From contig CAZCUF010000003.1 of NCBI GenBank assembly GCA_964502095.1, positions 1 to 64,000 of the forward strand: a stretch of 64,000 bases of DNA, in the 5' to 3' direction. The position numbers were made by a program, and so were the translations under genes. The stretch comes from JACPVF01 sp964502095. GTDB lineage: Bacteria > Chloroflexota > Anaerolineae > Anaerolineales > Villigracilaceae. Below the pieces are notes generated by a model that was not told the origin of the DNA, made no database searches, and worked only from the letters and a program-made list of their open reading frames with translations. Shown here one piece after another: positions 39,243 to 48,093 of this stretch (the first letter of the stretch is position 1; every line of letters starts with the position of its first letter).

Positions 39243-41987
39243 ATGGGATCAATCGTTCAGCATAATTTCGACCCGGCGCATGACGTCTTGCATTATGGGC
39301 GCCGTCCTTTGGACGCCATTTTCGCGCCGAAAAGCGTGGCCGTGATTGGGGCAACGGAAACTGCCGGTAGCGTGGGCCGTACTATTGTTTGGAATTTGAT
39401 CAGCAGTTCTTTTGGCGGGACCATCTATCCGGTCAACCCGAAGCGGCCCAGCGTACTTGGAATCAAGGCGTATGCCAGCCTGAGTGAGATTCACGAAGCG
39501 GTGGATTTGATCGTGGTGGTGACTCCAGCCGCGACCGTGCCCGGTATCATCAAGGAAGCGGTGGATTTGGGCGTCAAGAGCGCGATCATTATTTCGGCTG
39601 GATTCAAAGAAACCGGACCGGCAGGCGTGGAACTGGAACGACAGGTGCTGGAGCACGCGCGGCGCGGCAATATGCGCATCATCGGGCCCAACTGCCTGGG
39701 TGTGATGAGTCCGGTTACGGGCCTGAACGCCACCTTTGCGAGCGCCATCGCCCGCCGCGGAAGTGTGGGATTTATCAGCCAAAGCGGCGCTTTATGCACC
39801 GCCATTCTCGATTGGAGCCTGCGCGAAAATGTGGGTTTCAGCGCCTTCGTTTCGATTGGCTCGATGCTGGATGTGGATTGGAGCGATTTAATCTATTATC
39901 TGGGCGACGATCCGCACACGGAAAGCATCGTCATTTACATGGAGACCATCGGGAACGCGCGCGCTTTTCTTTCCGCGGCGCGCGAGGTGGCATTGACCAA
40001 ACCGATCATTGTGATCAAACCGGGGCGCACGGAAGGCGCGGCCAGGGCCGCCGCTTCACACACCGGCTCGTTGACCGGCAGTGACGAGGTGCTCGAAGTG
40101 GCCTTTCGCCGCAGTGGCGTTCTGCGCGTGAACAGCATTGCCGAATTGTTTTATATGGCCGAAGTGCTTGGAAAACAACCGCGTCCGCGCGGCCGCAATT
40201 TGACCATCCTCACGAATGCCGGCGGCCCGGGCGTATTGGCGACGGACGCCTTGATTACCAACGGCGGCGAACTGGCCCGACTCTCACCGGAGACGCTGGA
40301 AGCTTTCAATCAGCTATTACCGGCGGCCTGGAGCCACAATAACCCTGTTGATATTTTGGGCGATGCCAGCCCCGAACGTTACGGCAAGGCATTGGGGATC
40401 GCCGCCAAAGATCCGAATAGCGACGGCATTTTGGTTATTCTCACGCCTCAAGCCATGACAGACCCAACCAGGACCGCGGAAGAACTGGTTCCGTATGCGC
40501 AATCGCTGGGCAAGCCGCTCATCGCCACATGGATGGGTGGCAACGATGTCGCGCCCGGCGAAACTATTTTGAACAAAGCCAGCATCCCCACTTTCCCTTA
40601 TCCCGATACGGCCGCGCGCGTCTTCGATTACATGGCGCATTATGCGGAGAACCTGCACAGCCTGTATGAAACACCCATGCCGGTCGGTGAGGCGGATGAG
40701 GGACAGGTAGATCGCGAACGCGCCGCGCAGATCATTCAGTCGGCGCGCGCGGCGGGGCGCACCATTCTCACTGAATATGAGTCCAAACAGTTGCTGGCTT
40801 GTTACGGCATTCCAACCGTCGAAACGCACATTGCCAAAAACAAAGAGGAAGCTGTTCAAGCGGCGGATAGAATCGGTTATCCGGCAGTGTTGAAACTTCA
40901 TTCGGAAACCATCACGCATAAAACCGACGTGGGCGGCGTGCAATTGAATCTGGCGGACGCAGACGCGGTGCGCACGGCATTCGAGTCGATTCGTCAATCC
41001 GTTACAGCCAAAGCCGGCGCTGAACATTTTCTCGGTGTGACGGTCCAGCCGATGGCTAAAGTGGATGGATATGAACTGATTCTCGGTTCCAGCATAGACC
41101 CGCAATTTGGTCCCGTTTTATTGTTCGGACTCGGCGGTCAGTTGGTGGAGGTCTTCAAGGATCGTGCCCTGGGCCTGCCTCCGTTAACCACCACGCTGGC
41201 GCGCCGTATGATGGAACGTACCCGCATCTACACCGCGCTGAAAGGCGTGCGCGGCCGCGACCCGGTGGACCTGGCCGCGCTGGAGGGCCTGCTGGTGCGT
41301 TTCTCGCAATTGATCGCGGAACAACGCTGGATCAAGGAATTGGATATCAACCCGCTGATGGCCTCGCCTGAAAAATTGATCGCGCTGGACGCGCGGGTTT
41401 TACTGTACGGTGAGAACGTAACCGAAGATCAGTTGCCGAAACTGGCTATTCGTTCCTATCCCATGCAATACGTGGGCACATGGACTGCCAAGGATAAAAC
41501 GAACCTCATCATCCGCCCGATTCTTCCCGAGGATGAAAATGCGCTGGCCGAATTCCATACCATGCTTTCGGATCGTTCGGTTTTCCTGCGTTATCTGCAA
41601 CCCATGTTGTTGCAGGATCGGGTGGTGCATGAGCGGCTGGCGCGCATCTGTCACTGCGACTACGACCGCGAGATGGTTCTGGTGGCGGAACGCAAAAATG
41701 AAAACGATGTTTCGAGTATTCTGGGAGTGGTTCGGTTAAGCAAACTGCACGGCGCCGATGAAGCCCGCCTGAGTATCCTGATCGCCGACCCGTATCAGGG
41801 AATTGGGCTGGGCGGCGAACTGGTGCGCCGCGCGCTGGATGTGGCCAAGCGCGAACGACTCAAGAATCTCAGCGCCGTTCTCACCGACGATAATCAGGCC
41901 ATGCGGCACATCTTCCAAAAGCTGGGTTTCAGCTTCGAGCCGGTCCATGGCGAAAAACTTTTGGAGGCGAGGATCAAGCTCGCGTAA
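39243..41987 (+). CDS. ADP-forming acyl-CoA synthetase fused to a GNAT acetyltransferase
   Basis: A 914-residue protein with four parts: CoA-binding domain (IFAPKSVAVIGATETAGSVG), succinyl-CoA-ligase-like domain, ATP-grasp domain from about residue 500 (ILTEYESKQLLACYGIPTVE) and a C-terminal GNAT domain from about residue 755. The layout is that of the protein lysine acetyltransferase Pat. However, the segment AASHTGSLTGSDE keeps the histidine that is phosphorylated in true ADP-forming acetyl-CoA synthetases and is lost in E. coli PatZ. It may therefore make acyl-CoA and ATP as well as acetylate proteins. The ATG at 39243, with AAGGA seven bases upstream, is preferred over 39225 and 39228. 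Confidence 0.88.
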   Translation: MGSIVQHNFDPAHDVLHYGRRPLDAIFAPKSVAVIGATETAGSVGRTIVWNLISSSFGGTIYPVNPKRPSVLGIKAYASLSEIHEAVDLIVVVTPAATVPGIIKEAVDLGVKSAIIISAGFKETGPAGVELERQVLEHARRGNMRIIGPNCLGVMSPVTGLNATFASAIARRGSVGFISQSGALCTAILDWSLRENVGFSAFVSIGSMLDVDWSDLIYYLGDDPHTESIVIYMETIGNARAFLSAAREVALTKPIIVIKPGRTEGAARAAASHTGSLTGSDEVLEVAFRRSGVLRVNSIAELFYMAEVLGKQPRPRGRNLTILTNAGGPGVLATDALITNGGELARLSPETLEAFNQLLPAAWSHNNPVDILGDASPERYGKALGIAAKDPNSDGILVILTPQAMTDPTRTAEELVPYAQSLGKPLIATWMGGNDVAPGETILNKASIPTFPYPDTAARVFDYMAHYAENLHSLYETPMPVGEADEGQVDRERAAQIIQSARAAGRTILTEYESKQLLACYGIPTVETHIAKNKEEAVQAADRIGYPAVLKLHSETITHKTDVGGVQLNLADADAVRTAFESIRQSVTAKAGAEHFLGVTVQPMAKVDGYELILGSSIDPQFGPVLLFGLGGQLVEVFKDRALGLPPLTTTLARRMMERTRIYTALKGVRGRDPVDLAALEGLLVRFSQLIAEQRWIKELDINPLMASPEKLIALDARVLLYGENVTEDQLPKLAIRSYPMQYVGTWTAKDKTNLIIRPILPEDENALAEFHTMLSDRSVFLRYLQPMLLQDRVVHERLARICHCDYDREMVLVAERKNENDVSSILGVVRLSKLHGADEARLSILIADPYQGIGLGGELVRRALDVAKRERLKNLSAVLTDDNQAMRHIFQKLGFSFEPVHGEKLLEARIKLA

Positions 41988-42032
41988 GCAGGCTTGACGC
42001 CGCACCGTGCGATGATGGATTCGATTCGGTGT

Positions 42033-42377
42033 TTAGCCTGATGGATCATCCCATTCGGGCAATAATTCTTTGATCAAGGATCGCGTTTCGGCGATCAGGT
42101 CTGCCTTCACGGGCAGTTTGAATTCCTGAGTGACGCGCAGAGTCAAATGGTCAATGACCAGTTTCAGGTCGGGGGAGAGATGCGGATATTCTTTGAGCTG
42201 ATTCAGTAAATCGTACGCGCTGGCCGTCGTGACGCGCGTCCCGCGCCGGGTGAGATATTCCCGAATGGCAATACCGGCCGCGCGGCGCGCGCAAACGCGC
42301 GCCTGGCCTTCGTTGCCGCGCACGCGGGCCTGCGCGGCTGTTTCGAGTTCGTGAGCGATGCCTGTTTTCCAGTCCAT
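42033..42377 (-). CDS. Small helical protein, HEPN-like, function unknown
   Basis: From the ATG at 42377 the product has 114 residues and is almost all helix: MDWKTGIAHELETAAQARVR..., with ARVCARRAAGIAIREYL and a C-terminal ETRSLIKELLPEW. The pattern of one long paired helix with conserved basic residues resembles HEPN-type helical proteins, but the RNase motif (R-x4-6-H) is absent, so I do not assign activity. The frame extends to 42440, but that part overlaps the divergent S41 gene. TATAAT lies 10 bases upstream and no RBS is visible, another very short leader. Confidence 0.6.
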   Translation of the reverse strand: MDWKTGIAHELETAAQARVRGNEGQARVCARRAAGIAIREYLTRRGTRVTTASAYDLLNQLKEYPHLSPDLKLVIDHLTLRVTQEFKLPVKADLIAETRSLIKELLPEWDDPSG

Positions 42378-42387
42378 GATTTGAAGG

Positions 42388-42395
42388 ATTATAAT
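42388..42395. promoter_or_regulatory. Shared palindromic -10 of divergent genes
   Basis: ATTATAAT reads TATAAT on both strands (plus 42390-42395, minus 42393-42388). A plausible plus-strand -35, TTTCCA, lies 18 bases upstream at 42366-42371. The S41 gene and the small helical gene would compete for polymerase here. Confidence 0.45.
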
Positions 42396-42418
42396 GCTCC
42401 AATTCCATCGGAGGCAGA

Positions 42419-44911
42419 ATGAAATCCCGAACCTTTGCATTACTATCGTTCATCTCCATTTTGAGCATTATCGTTTCAGCTTGCGCGTTCGTAGGAATTA
42501 CCGCCCCTTCCTCCACGCCGAATTCGTCAACGGACGCGGAAGGCGGCCCGAAGATCGTGACCGGGAAAGTCACGTACACCAATACGTTCTTCACTGCGGG
42601 CGTGGCTGAGCCGGAGATCATCCTCGAAGATGAGGGCGGCTTCGTGACTCGCAATCGCAAGTTCGTCATCCCGATTCAATCGCAAGTGATCGGCGAGATC
42701 ACTTCGGATTTTTATACTTCGCCCTTCACATATAGCTTAAGCTTGCCCGCCGAACCGAACGGCACATTGCATGATGTCAATCACGATGGCAAGACCGATC
42801 AGGGCGTGATGGTGTTTGCAGTGGCTTATTGGACGAATACCTGGGGCGACCCCTATTTGGAAGTTCGCGATCAGGGCGGCGGCGGGTGGTCTTCTGCTTA
42901 TGCCTCCACCAAAGTGAGCACCGACCGCGATACTTATCTCGAAGTGTACGGCGGGAAATATTTGGTCTACGCGCCGGACGGCAAACAGCAATTTCCCTCG
43001 GGATTCGGCTCCGATAAAAAGTTATTTACGGATGACGATCCGATCATGGACCTCCCGGCGGGCTGGTCGGTGGTCAATTTGGATACCACGCCCTTCAGCA
43101 TCGACCGCTCCGAGAATCCCTCCATCGATCTTTACGAACCGGCTACTTCCGCGCTGGACGATTTCTCGGGACTTTCTTACACGGCCGCGTTCGATAAGAT
43201 GCTGGATAAATTCCGCAAGCAATATGCCTGGACCGAGTTGAAGCACATCGACTGGGACGCGATGAACAAGCAATTCCGCCCCCGTTTCGAAGCCGCTGAA
43301 AAGGATAACGATCCGCATGAGTACGCGCTGGCCCTGCGCGACTTCCTATGGTCGATTCCAGATTCGCACGTCGGGTTCGATCAATCCTTGTTGAATCAGG
43401 ATTTTGCCACCGATACTGCCGGCGGACTGGGCTTTGCCATGCGCGACATTGATGACGGGACGATCATTGCCAACTTTATTCTGCAGGGCGGCCCGGCAGA
43501 TAAAGCCGGAATGAAGTGGGGCGCCGAGATCGTCTCGCTGGACGGCAAGCCGGTCAACGATGTGGTCAGCGCCACCGTTCCGTGGTCTTCGCCGTTCAGC
43601 AACCCGATTGTGAAGCGTTTACAGCAGTTGCGTTACGCCCTGCGCTTCCCGCTTTCCAAAGGACAGGTGCAGGTCACTTTCAAGAATCCTGGTGAAGCGG
43701 AAAAGACGGCGTCCCTGCCAGTGGTCAACGAGCGCGCCAGCTTTAGTTTTTCCTCGTCGCTGGCGGGGCAGTCTCCCACCGCTCTGCCGGTTGAGTTCAG
43801 CGTTCTGCCCTCGGGTTACGGTTATATCAAGATCAATAGTTTCCTCGATAACGATGTCCTTTCCATTCAGGTTTGGGAACGCGCCATCAAATTCTTCAAC
43901 GACAATCAAATTCCCGGTGTGATTCTGGATATGCGCGTCAATGGCGGCGGTAACGGCTGGCTGGCCGATCAAATGGCGGCTTATTTCTTCGATAAAGAGA
44001 CTCCGGTCGGCAACACAGCTTATTACAACAAGGGCAGTGGCTCGTTCTACATGGACCCGGGCGATGCCATCAGCATGATTCCGCCGCGGCCCGATTTGCA
44101 ATATAAAGGCCCGGTGGCGGTGATGGTCGGCCCGGCCTGCGCCAGCGCGTGCGAGTTCTTCTCCTACGATATGACCATCGATCACCGCGCCATCGTGGTC
44201 GGTCAATATCCGACCGAGGGCGCGGGCGGCAGTGTGGAAGATTTTCTCATGCCGGAAAATATTCAGGTGCAGTTGACCATTGGCCGCGCCGTGGACCCGC
44301 AGGGCAATGTGCATTTGGAAGGCAAAGGCGTGACGCCGACAGTCAAGGTGCCGGTGACGGCGGAGATTTTACAGAAGCAGGCCAACGGCGAAGATGTGGT
44401 GCTTGATGCCGCCGAGCAGGCGTTGAGTCAGCCGCAGGGCGCGGGCGTAACTCCATCCGGCCCGCCCAAGATTGCCAGCGCCAGCGACGCGCAAAGCGCG
44501 CTTTCCAGCGGTACGCCTTTCCTCGAGGATAAGGCGCGTGAAAAGCCGGACGCTTCCGCATACAGCCAGCCCGGTACGATTCCATTTACGGTGTCCCTGG
44601 CCTCGTCACAGGATTTGATCTGGGCTTACGCGTGGTGCGCAAAAGATACGACGACGCTCACGCAAAATTTCGATCACATTCAATTGAAGTTTGTGCTGGA
44701 CGGCCAGGATGTATCGAAGCAGATGAATACGTTCGACGCTGAAAGTAATGGTCAGCAGTGCCGTATTGTGTACACTGCGCTGAGCGACTGGCCCGTCGGT
44801 GAACATCATCTAAGTACGACTGCCGCTTTCGACGCCAAGATCAATGACGGCGCATCGGATTACGACGCGGGCGATTATGTGCTCGATTACACGGTTTATG
44901 TGAATCGGTAA
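42419..44911 (+). CDS. S41-family lipoprotein peptidase with PDZ domain
   Basis: An 830-residue exported protein. MKSRTFALLSFISILSIIVS ends in the lipobox VSAC, so it is anchored outside the membrane. The middle carries a PDZ-like segment (GGLGFAMRDIDDGTIIANF, GPADKAGMKWGAEIVSLDGK) and a C-terminal-processing peptidase (tail-specific protease) domain. The likely nucleophile is Ser576 in GPACASACEFF, followed by GQYPTEGAGGSVEDF. The last 190 residues form an extra domain, after a possible proline/glycine linker. GGAGG precedes the ATG. Substrates are unknown; S41 enzymes trim exported proteins or unfolded C-termini. A terminator follows at 44970. Confidence 0.88.
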   Translation: MKSRTFALLSFISILSIIVSACAFVGITAPSSTPNSSTDAEGGPKIVTGKVTYTNTFFTAGVAEPEIILEDEGGFVTRNRKFVIPIQSQVIGEITSDFYTSPFTYSLSLPAEPNGTLHDVNHDGKTDQGVMVFAVAYWTNTWGDPYLEVRDQGGGGWSSAYASTKVSTDRDTYLEVYGGKYLVYAPDGKQQFPSGFGSDKKLFTDDDPIMDLPAGWSVVNLDTTPFSIDRSENPSIDLYEPATSALDDFSGLSYTAAFDKMLDKFRKQYAWTELKHIDWDAMNKQFRPRFEAAEKDNDPHEYALALRDFLWSIPDSHVGFDQSLLNQDFATDTAGGLGFAMRDIDDGTIIANFILQGGPADKAGMKWGAEIVSLDGKPVNDVVSATVPWSSPFSNPIVKRLQQLRYALRFPLSKGQVQVTFKNPGEAEKTASLPVVNERASFSFSSSLAGQSPTALPVEFSVLPSGYGYIKINSFLDNDVLSIQVWERAIKFFNDNQIPGVILDMRVNGGGNGWLADQMAAYFFDKETPVGNTAYYNKGSGSFYMDPGDAISMIPPRPDLQYKGPVAVMVGPACASACEFFSYDMTIDHRAIVVGQYPTEGAGGSVEDFLMPENIQVQLTIGRAVDPQGNVHLEGKGVTPTVKVPVTAEILQKQANGEDVVLDAAEQALSQPQGAGVTPSGPPKIASASDAQSALSSGTPFLEDKAREKPDASAYSQPGTIPFTVSLASSQDLIWAYAWCAKDTTTLTQNFDHIQLKFVLDGQDVSKQMNTFDAESNGQQCRIVYTALSDWPVGEHHLSTTAAFDAKINDGASDYDAGDYVLDYTVYVNR

Positions 44912-44969
44912 AAGGGAGTTGTTGTTTTTCGGACGGAATCAGTTCCAAGTCTGGAATGAAGCGAAAGAG

Positions 44970-44997
44970 AATGCCCGGTGCATGGCCGCCGGGCATT
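44970..44997. terminator. Bidirectional terminator after the S41 gene
   Basis: AATGCCCGG (44970-44978) pairs with CCGGGCATT (44989-44997), followed by TTGTCTT, between convergent genes. Confidence 0.75.
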
Positions 44998-45002
44998 TTG
45001 TC

Positions 45003-45686
45003 TTAATCCACAAAGCGATATTTAAACAGCGTCCACACCGCTTCGAACGCATCTTTGAGCTTGATCTTTTTACCTTCGGAGTAATCGCGCGGGTTGAACG
45101 AAATCGGCACTTCGTAAATGCGGTAACGGCGCTTGAGAACCTTTGCCGTGAATTCCGGTTCGAAATCGAAACGCTTGGCGCGGATGGACATGCCCTCCAC
45201 TACTTTGCGGCGGAAGATTTTATAGCCGGTTTCCATATCGGTCAGGATCGTGTCGTATAAAATATTGGTCATGAACGTGAGCAGGTAGTTTGCCACCATG
45301 TGCCAGAACATCGTCACCCGGCGCGGGCCGCCGAGAAAACGCGAGCCGTAAACTACGTCTGCGATGCCCTCTTCGATGGGTTTGAGCAGGGTGGGGTAGT
45401 CGCGCGGATCGTACTCGAGGTCGGCATCCTGAATCAGAAGCACATCCCCTTTTGCCGCATCCAGCCCGGTGCGGACGGCGGCTCCCTTGCCCTGGTTTTG
45501 TTCGTGCAGGATGACGCGCACCGTGCCTTTGCCGTCCAGCGTTTTCAAAAGCTCACGCGTGCCGTCCACCGATCCGTCGTCCACGAGAATGATTTCATTC
45601 GCCAGCTTTGTGGCGCGCACCCGCTTTAAAATCTCGCGGATGCTCTCGACTTCGTTATAAATGGGAATAATGACTGAAAGTTTCAT
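45003..45686 (-). CDS. Family 2 glycosyltransferase, dolichol-phosphate-mannose-synthase-like
   Basis: A 227-residue GT-A fold transferase: SVIIPIYNEVESI at the N-terminus, the nucleotide-sugar motif LVDDGSVDGT near residue 36, QDADLEYDP (DxD-type) near residue 92 and a C-terminal basic segment. No membrane helices are present beyond an amphipathic region. Enzymes of this type move a sugar from a nucleotide donor to polyprenyl phosphate, which would supply the GT-C enzymes at 1175 and 61248. The ATG at 45686 has no RBS; a TATAAT ends nine bases upstream. Confidence 0.9.
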   Translation of the reverse strand: MKLSVIIPIYNEVESIREILKRVRATKLANEIILVDDGSVDGTRELLKTLDGKGTVRVILHEQNQGKGAAVRTGLDAAKGDVLLIQDADLEYDPRDYPTLLKPIEEGIADVVYGSRFLGGPRRVTMFWHMVANYLLTFMTNILYDTILTDMETGYKIFRRKVVEGMSIRAKRFDFEPEFTAKVLKRRYRIYEVPISFNPRDYSEGKKIKLKDAFEAVWTLFKYRFVD

Positions 45687-45695
45687 GGCGAGCGG

Positions 45696-45701
45696 ATTAT
45701 A
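45696..45701 (-). promoter_or_regulatory. -10 element close to the GT2 start
   Basis: A perfect TATAAT on the minus strand ends nine bases before the ATG, predicting a leader of only about two bases. No good -35 is seen. Confidence 0.4.
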
Positions 45702-45814
45702 AACGAAAAATATGCAAAGTATTTCTCCAAACGGACATGACGCGGCGAAATTTGCGTAAATAATCTCTTACGAAAATGAAACGCGCCGGCGCCCGTATGG
45801 GAGAACAGACGCAG

Positions 45815-45820
45815 TATAAT
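45815..45820 (+). promoter_or_regulatory. -10 element of the uORF/AAA ATPase transcript
   Basis: TATAAT followed by six bases and the ATG at 45827 of a short upstream ORF. The -35 region is weak. Confidence 0.45.
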
Positions 45821-45826
45821 TCATGC

Positions 45827-45880
45827 ATGTTCAGAACTCATTCTTTTATTCCTCGTCCGAAAGGATGGGAGGTGTTATGA
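45827..45880 (+). CDS. Possible leaderless 17-codon upstream ORF
   Basis: MFRTHSFIPRPKGWEVL, starting at the predicted first base of the RNA. Its TGA (45878-45880) overlaps the ATG of the AAA ATPase gene (45877-45879), and the gene's RBS (GGGAGG) lies inside it. Ribosomes ending here could restart on the ATPase gene, or stall and control it. No homologue is known to me; the call rests on position only. Confidence 0.4.
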   Translation: MFRTHSFIPRPKGWEVL

Positions 45881-47196
45881 CCAGTCCATTGGGTCCCGTT
45901 GCGAGCGGGTTTGTCCCCCCGCAGATCAACAGCCTCGATGATACAGGCCTATCCGGGCTTTGGTTGCAGGATTTGGCGCTGAAAGTGCTTTATTTTCGCG
46001 GCTATTTGACCGGTTTCAAGATCGCGGAGGAAATTGCCCTGCCGTTTGCGGGCGTGGTGGATCAAGTCCTTTTGCCGCTCAAACAGGAAAAATTGATCGA
46101 AGTCAAATCTTCGCAGGGCGGTTTGGGCGAAGGCGCGTATACCTATGGCATTACCGGAGCGGGCATTACGCGGGCGCGTGAGGCGCTGGAACGAAGCCAG
46201 TATGCCGGCCCGGCGCCGGTTCCGTTCGAGGTGTATAACGAAGCCATGCGCCGCCAGAAGAGCGGGCGCATGACCGTCACCTCGCGCAACATGCGCCAAA
46301 TCCTTTCCCAGCTGGTAATTTCCGAATCCACATTCCAACGGCTTGGCCCGGCGCTCAACTCCGGCAGTTCCATTTTTATGTACGGACCTCCCGGCAACGG
46401 CAAGACCAGTATTGCGCGCGCCTTCGGGAATCTGGTGCTGAGCCTCAACATGTATATTCCCTATGCCTTATATCTCGACGGCCAGGTGATTAAACTCTAC
46501 GATGCGGTCAGTCATCGGTTGGCGCCGAATTCGGGAGAAGGCAACGGGAGCACCACCGGCAACCTGCGCTCCAACACGCGCCGCGATCCGCGCTGGGTGA
46601 AAATCCGCCGTCCGTTCATTGTGGTGGGCGGCGAATTGACTCTGGAAGGGCTCGACCTCGTTTACGATGAAACGCATCGTTATTATGAAGCGCCCTTTCA
46701 GGTGAAAGCCAATGGCGGCATTCTGTTGATCGATGACTTTGGCCGCCAGCAGGTGCGTCCGCGCGATTTGCTCAATCGCTGGATCGTCCCGCTCGAGAAC
46801 CGCGTCGATTACCTTACCCTGCATAACGGACGCAAGGTGGAAGTGCCGTTCGATGTTCTAATCGTCTTTTCGACGAACCTGCCGCCCAAGGACCTCGTGG
46901 ATGAGGCTTTCCTGCGCCGCCTGCGTCACAAGATCGAGATCGGCGATCCTTCCTACGAAGAATATCGCGAGATTTTCCGGCGCGTAGCCGCCGATAAAAA
47001 AGTGCAATACGACGACAAGGGACTGGCCTATCTGTTGCAGGAATGGTACATCAAACGGAATCGCAAACTGCGCGCTTCGCACCCGCGCGATTTGTGCGAT
47101 CAAATCCTGGATATCGCCTCGTATCTTTCCGTTCAACCGGTGATGTCGCGCGATATGATCGACCGCGCCGCCCAGGCCTACTTTGTGGAACTTTAG
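45877..47196 (+). CDS. AAA ATPase with N-terminal winged-helix-like domain
   Basis: A 439-residue cytoplasmic protein. Residues 20-110 look like a winged-helix or DprA-type helical domain (LKVLYFRGYLTGFKIAEEIA, LLPLKQEKLIEVKS). The AAA core follows: Walker A GPPGNGKTSIARAF near residue 168, Walker B GILLIDDFGRQ near residue 288, and a sensor region with VFSTNLPPKDLVDEAFLRRL. The C-terminal helical lid contains HPRDLCDQILDIA. It resembles MoxR-like and other single-AAA ATPases but I do not know the family's job. GGGAGG fixes the ATG at 45877. The glycerophosphodiesterase gene follows by 33 bases. Confidence 0.8.
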   Translation: MTSPLGPVASGFVPPQINSLDDTGLSGLWLQDLALKVLYFRGYLTGFKIAEEIALPFAGVVDQVLLPLKQEKLIEVKSSQGGLGEGAYTYGITGAGITRAREALERSQYAGPAPVPFEVYNEAMRRQKSGRMTVTSRNMRQILSQLVISESTFQRLGPALNSGSSIFMYGPPGNGKTSIARAFGNLVLSLNMYIPYALYLDGQVIKLYDAVSHRLAPNSGEGNGSTTGNLRSNTRRDPRWVKIRRPFIVVGGELTLEGLDLVYDETHRYYEAPFQVKANGGILLIDDFGRQQVRPRDLLNRWIVPLENRVDYLTLHNGRKVEVPFDVLIVFSTNLPPKDLVDEAFLRRLRHKIEIGDPSYEEYREIFRRVAADKKVQYDDKGLAYLLQEWYIKRNRKLRASHPRDLCDQILDIASYLSVQPVMSRDMIDRAAQAYFVEL

Positions 47197-47228
47197 TACC
47201 GCATCACGCGTCCCTCCTCCTGCTTCCG

Positions 47229-47981
47229 ATGTTTGAGAACTTCCCCCGCTTCACATTGTTCGCACATCGCGGCGCATCTGCGTATGCCCCGGAAAACACA
47301 TTGCCGGCTTTTGAGCTGGCCCTCGAACAAGGCGCAGACGGCGTGGAGTTGGACGCCAAGCTGACAGCTGACGGTCACGTGATCGTGATCCACGATTCGA
47401 CCGTGGAGCGCACCACCGACGGCAAGGGCCGCGTGCGCGATTACTCGCTGGCGCATATCCGCTCTCTCGAGGCAGGCGGGCATTTCTCGGAAAAATATAG
47501 CGGCGTCAAAGTGCCGACGCTCGAAGAAGTCTTCGATGCCATTGGGAAGAAATGCGTGATCAACGTGGAATTGACCAATTATTCCACGCCGCGCGACCAA
47601 CTGGTGGAAAAGGTCTGCGAGTTGGTGAAGAAACATCAATTACAGGATCGAATTTTGTTTTCCTCCTTTTTTACATCGAACTTGAAAAAGGCCGCGCAGT
47701 TTTTGCCTGAAGTTCCGCGCGGCCTGCTGGCCATGCCGGGCTGGCTGGGAATATGGGCGCGTTCATTTGGCTTTATGTTTGGAGAGTATCAGGCTTTGCA
47801 TCCGCATATTACGGATGAAAGTCCGCGGCAGGTGGCGCGCGTGCATAAGCTTAAACGCCGCATTCATGTTTGGACGGCGAATTCGATGCAGGATGTAACG
47901 CGCCTGCGCGATAACGGTGTGGACGGCATCTTCACCGATGATCCGTTGACGGCGGCGCGCGCCTTGGGGAGGGGAAGTTAA
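47229..47981 (+). CDS. Glycerophosphodiester phosphodiesterase
   Basis: A 250-residue GDPD-family TIM-barrel enzyme that splits glycerophosphodiesters to glycerol 3-phosphate and an alcohol. The signature HRGASAYAPENT lies near residue 13, followed by ELDAKLTADGHVIVIHD with the catalytic His and acidic residues, and the C-terminal VWTANSMQDVTRL. No signal peptide is present, so it acts in the cytoplasm on phospholipid breakdown products. The ATG at 47229 has no RBS, and an in-frame region to 47043 belongs to the ATPase gene. Function from the family is firm; the specific substrate is not. Confidence 0.92.
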   Translation: MFENFPRFTLFAHRGASAYAPENTLPAFELALEQGADGVELDAKLTADGHVIVIHDSTVERTTDGKGRVRDYSLAHIRSLEAGGHFSEKYSGVKVPTLEEVFDAIGKKCVINVELTNYSTPRDQLVEKVCELVKKHQLQDRILFSSFFTSNLKKAAQFLPEVPRGLLAMPGWLGIWARSFGFMFGEYQALHPHITDESPRQVARVHKLKRRIHVWTANSMQDVTRLRDNGVDGIFTDDPLTAARALGRGS

Positions 47982-48093
47982 TGCCCATCGAATGGCTGGA
48001 CCAACTTTCAGGTTGGTATGAATCGCCTCTTCGCCGCGCTTCGCTCAGCACCGATGCGCGGCGTTCTGTCCATAGTGTTATCATGGGAAGGTC

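Noticed and set aside
39243..41987. Plain annotation as lysine acetyltransferase Pat
   Set aside because: The phosphorylation-site histidine of ADP-forming acyl-CoA synthetases is present, so enzymatic acyl-CoA synthesis cannot be set aside.
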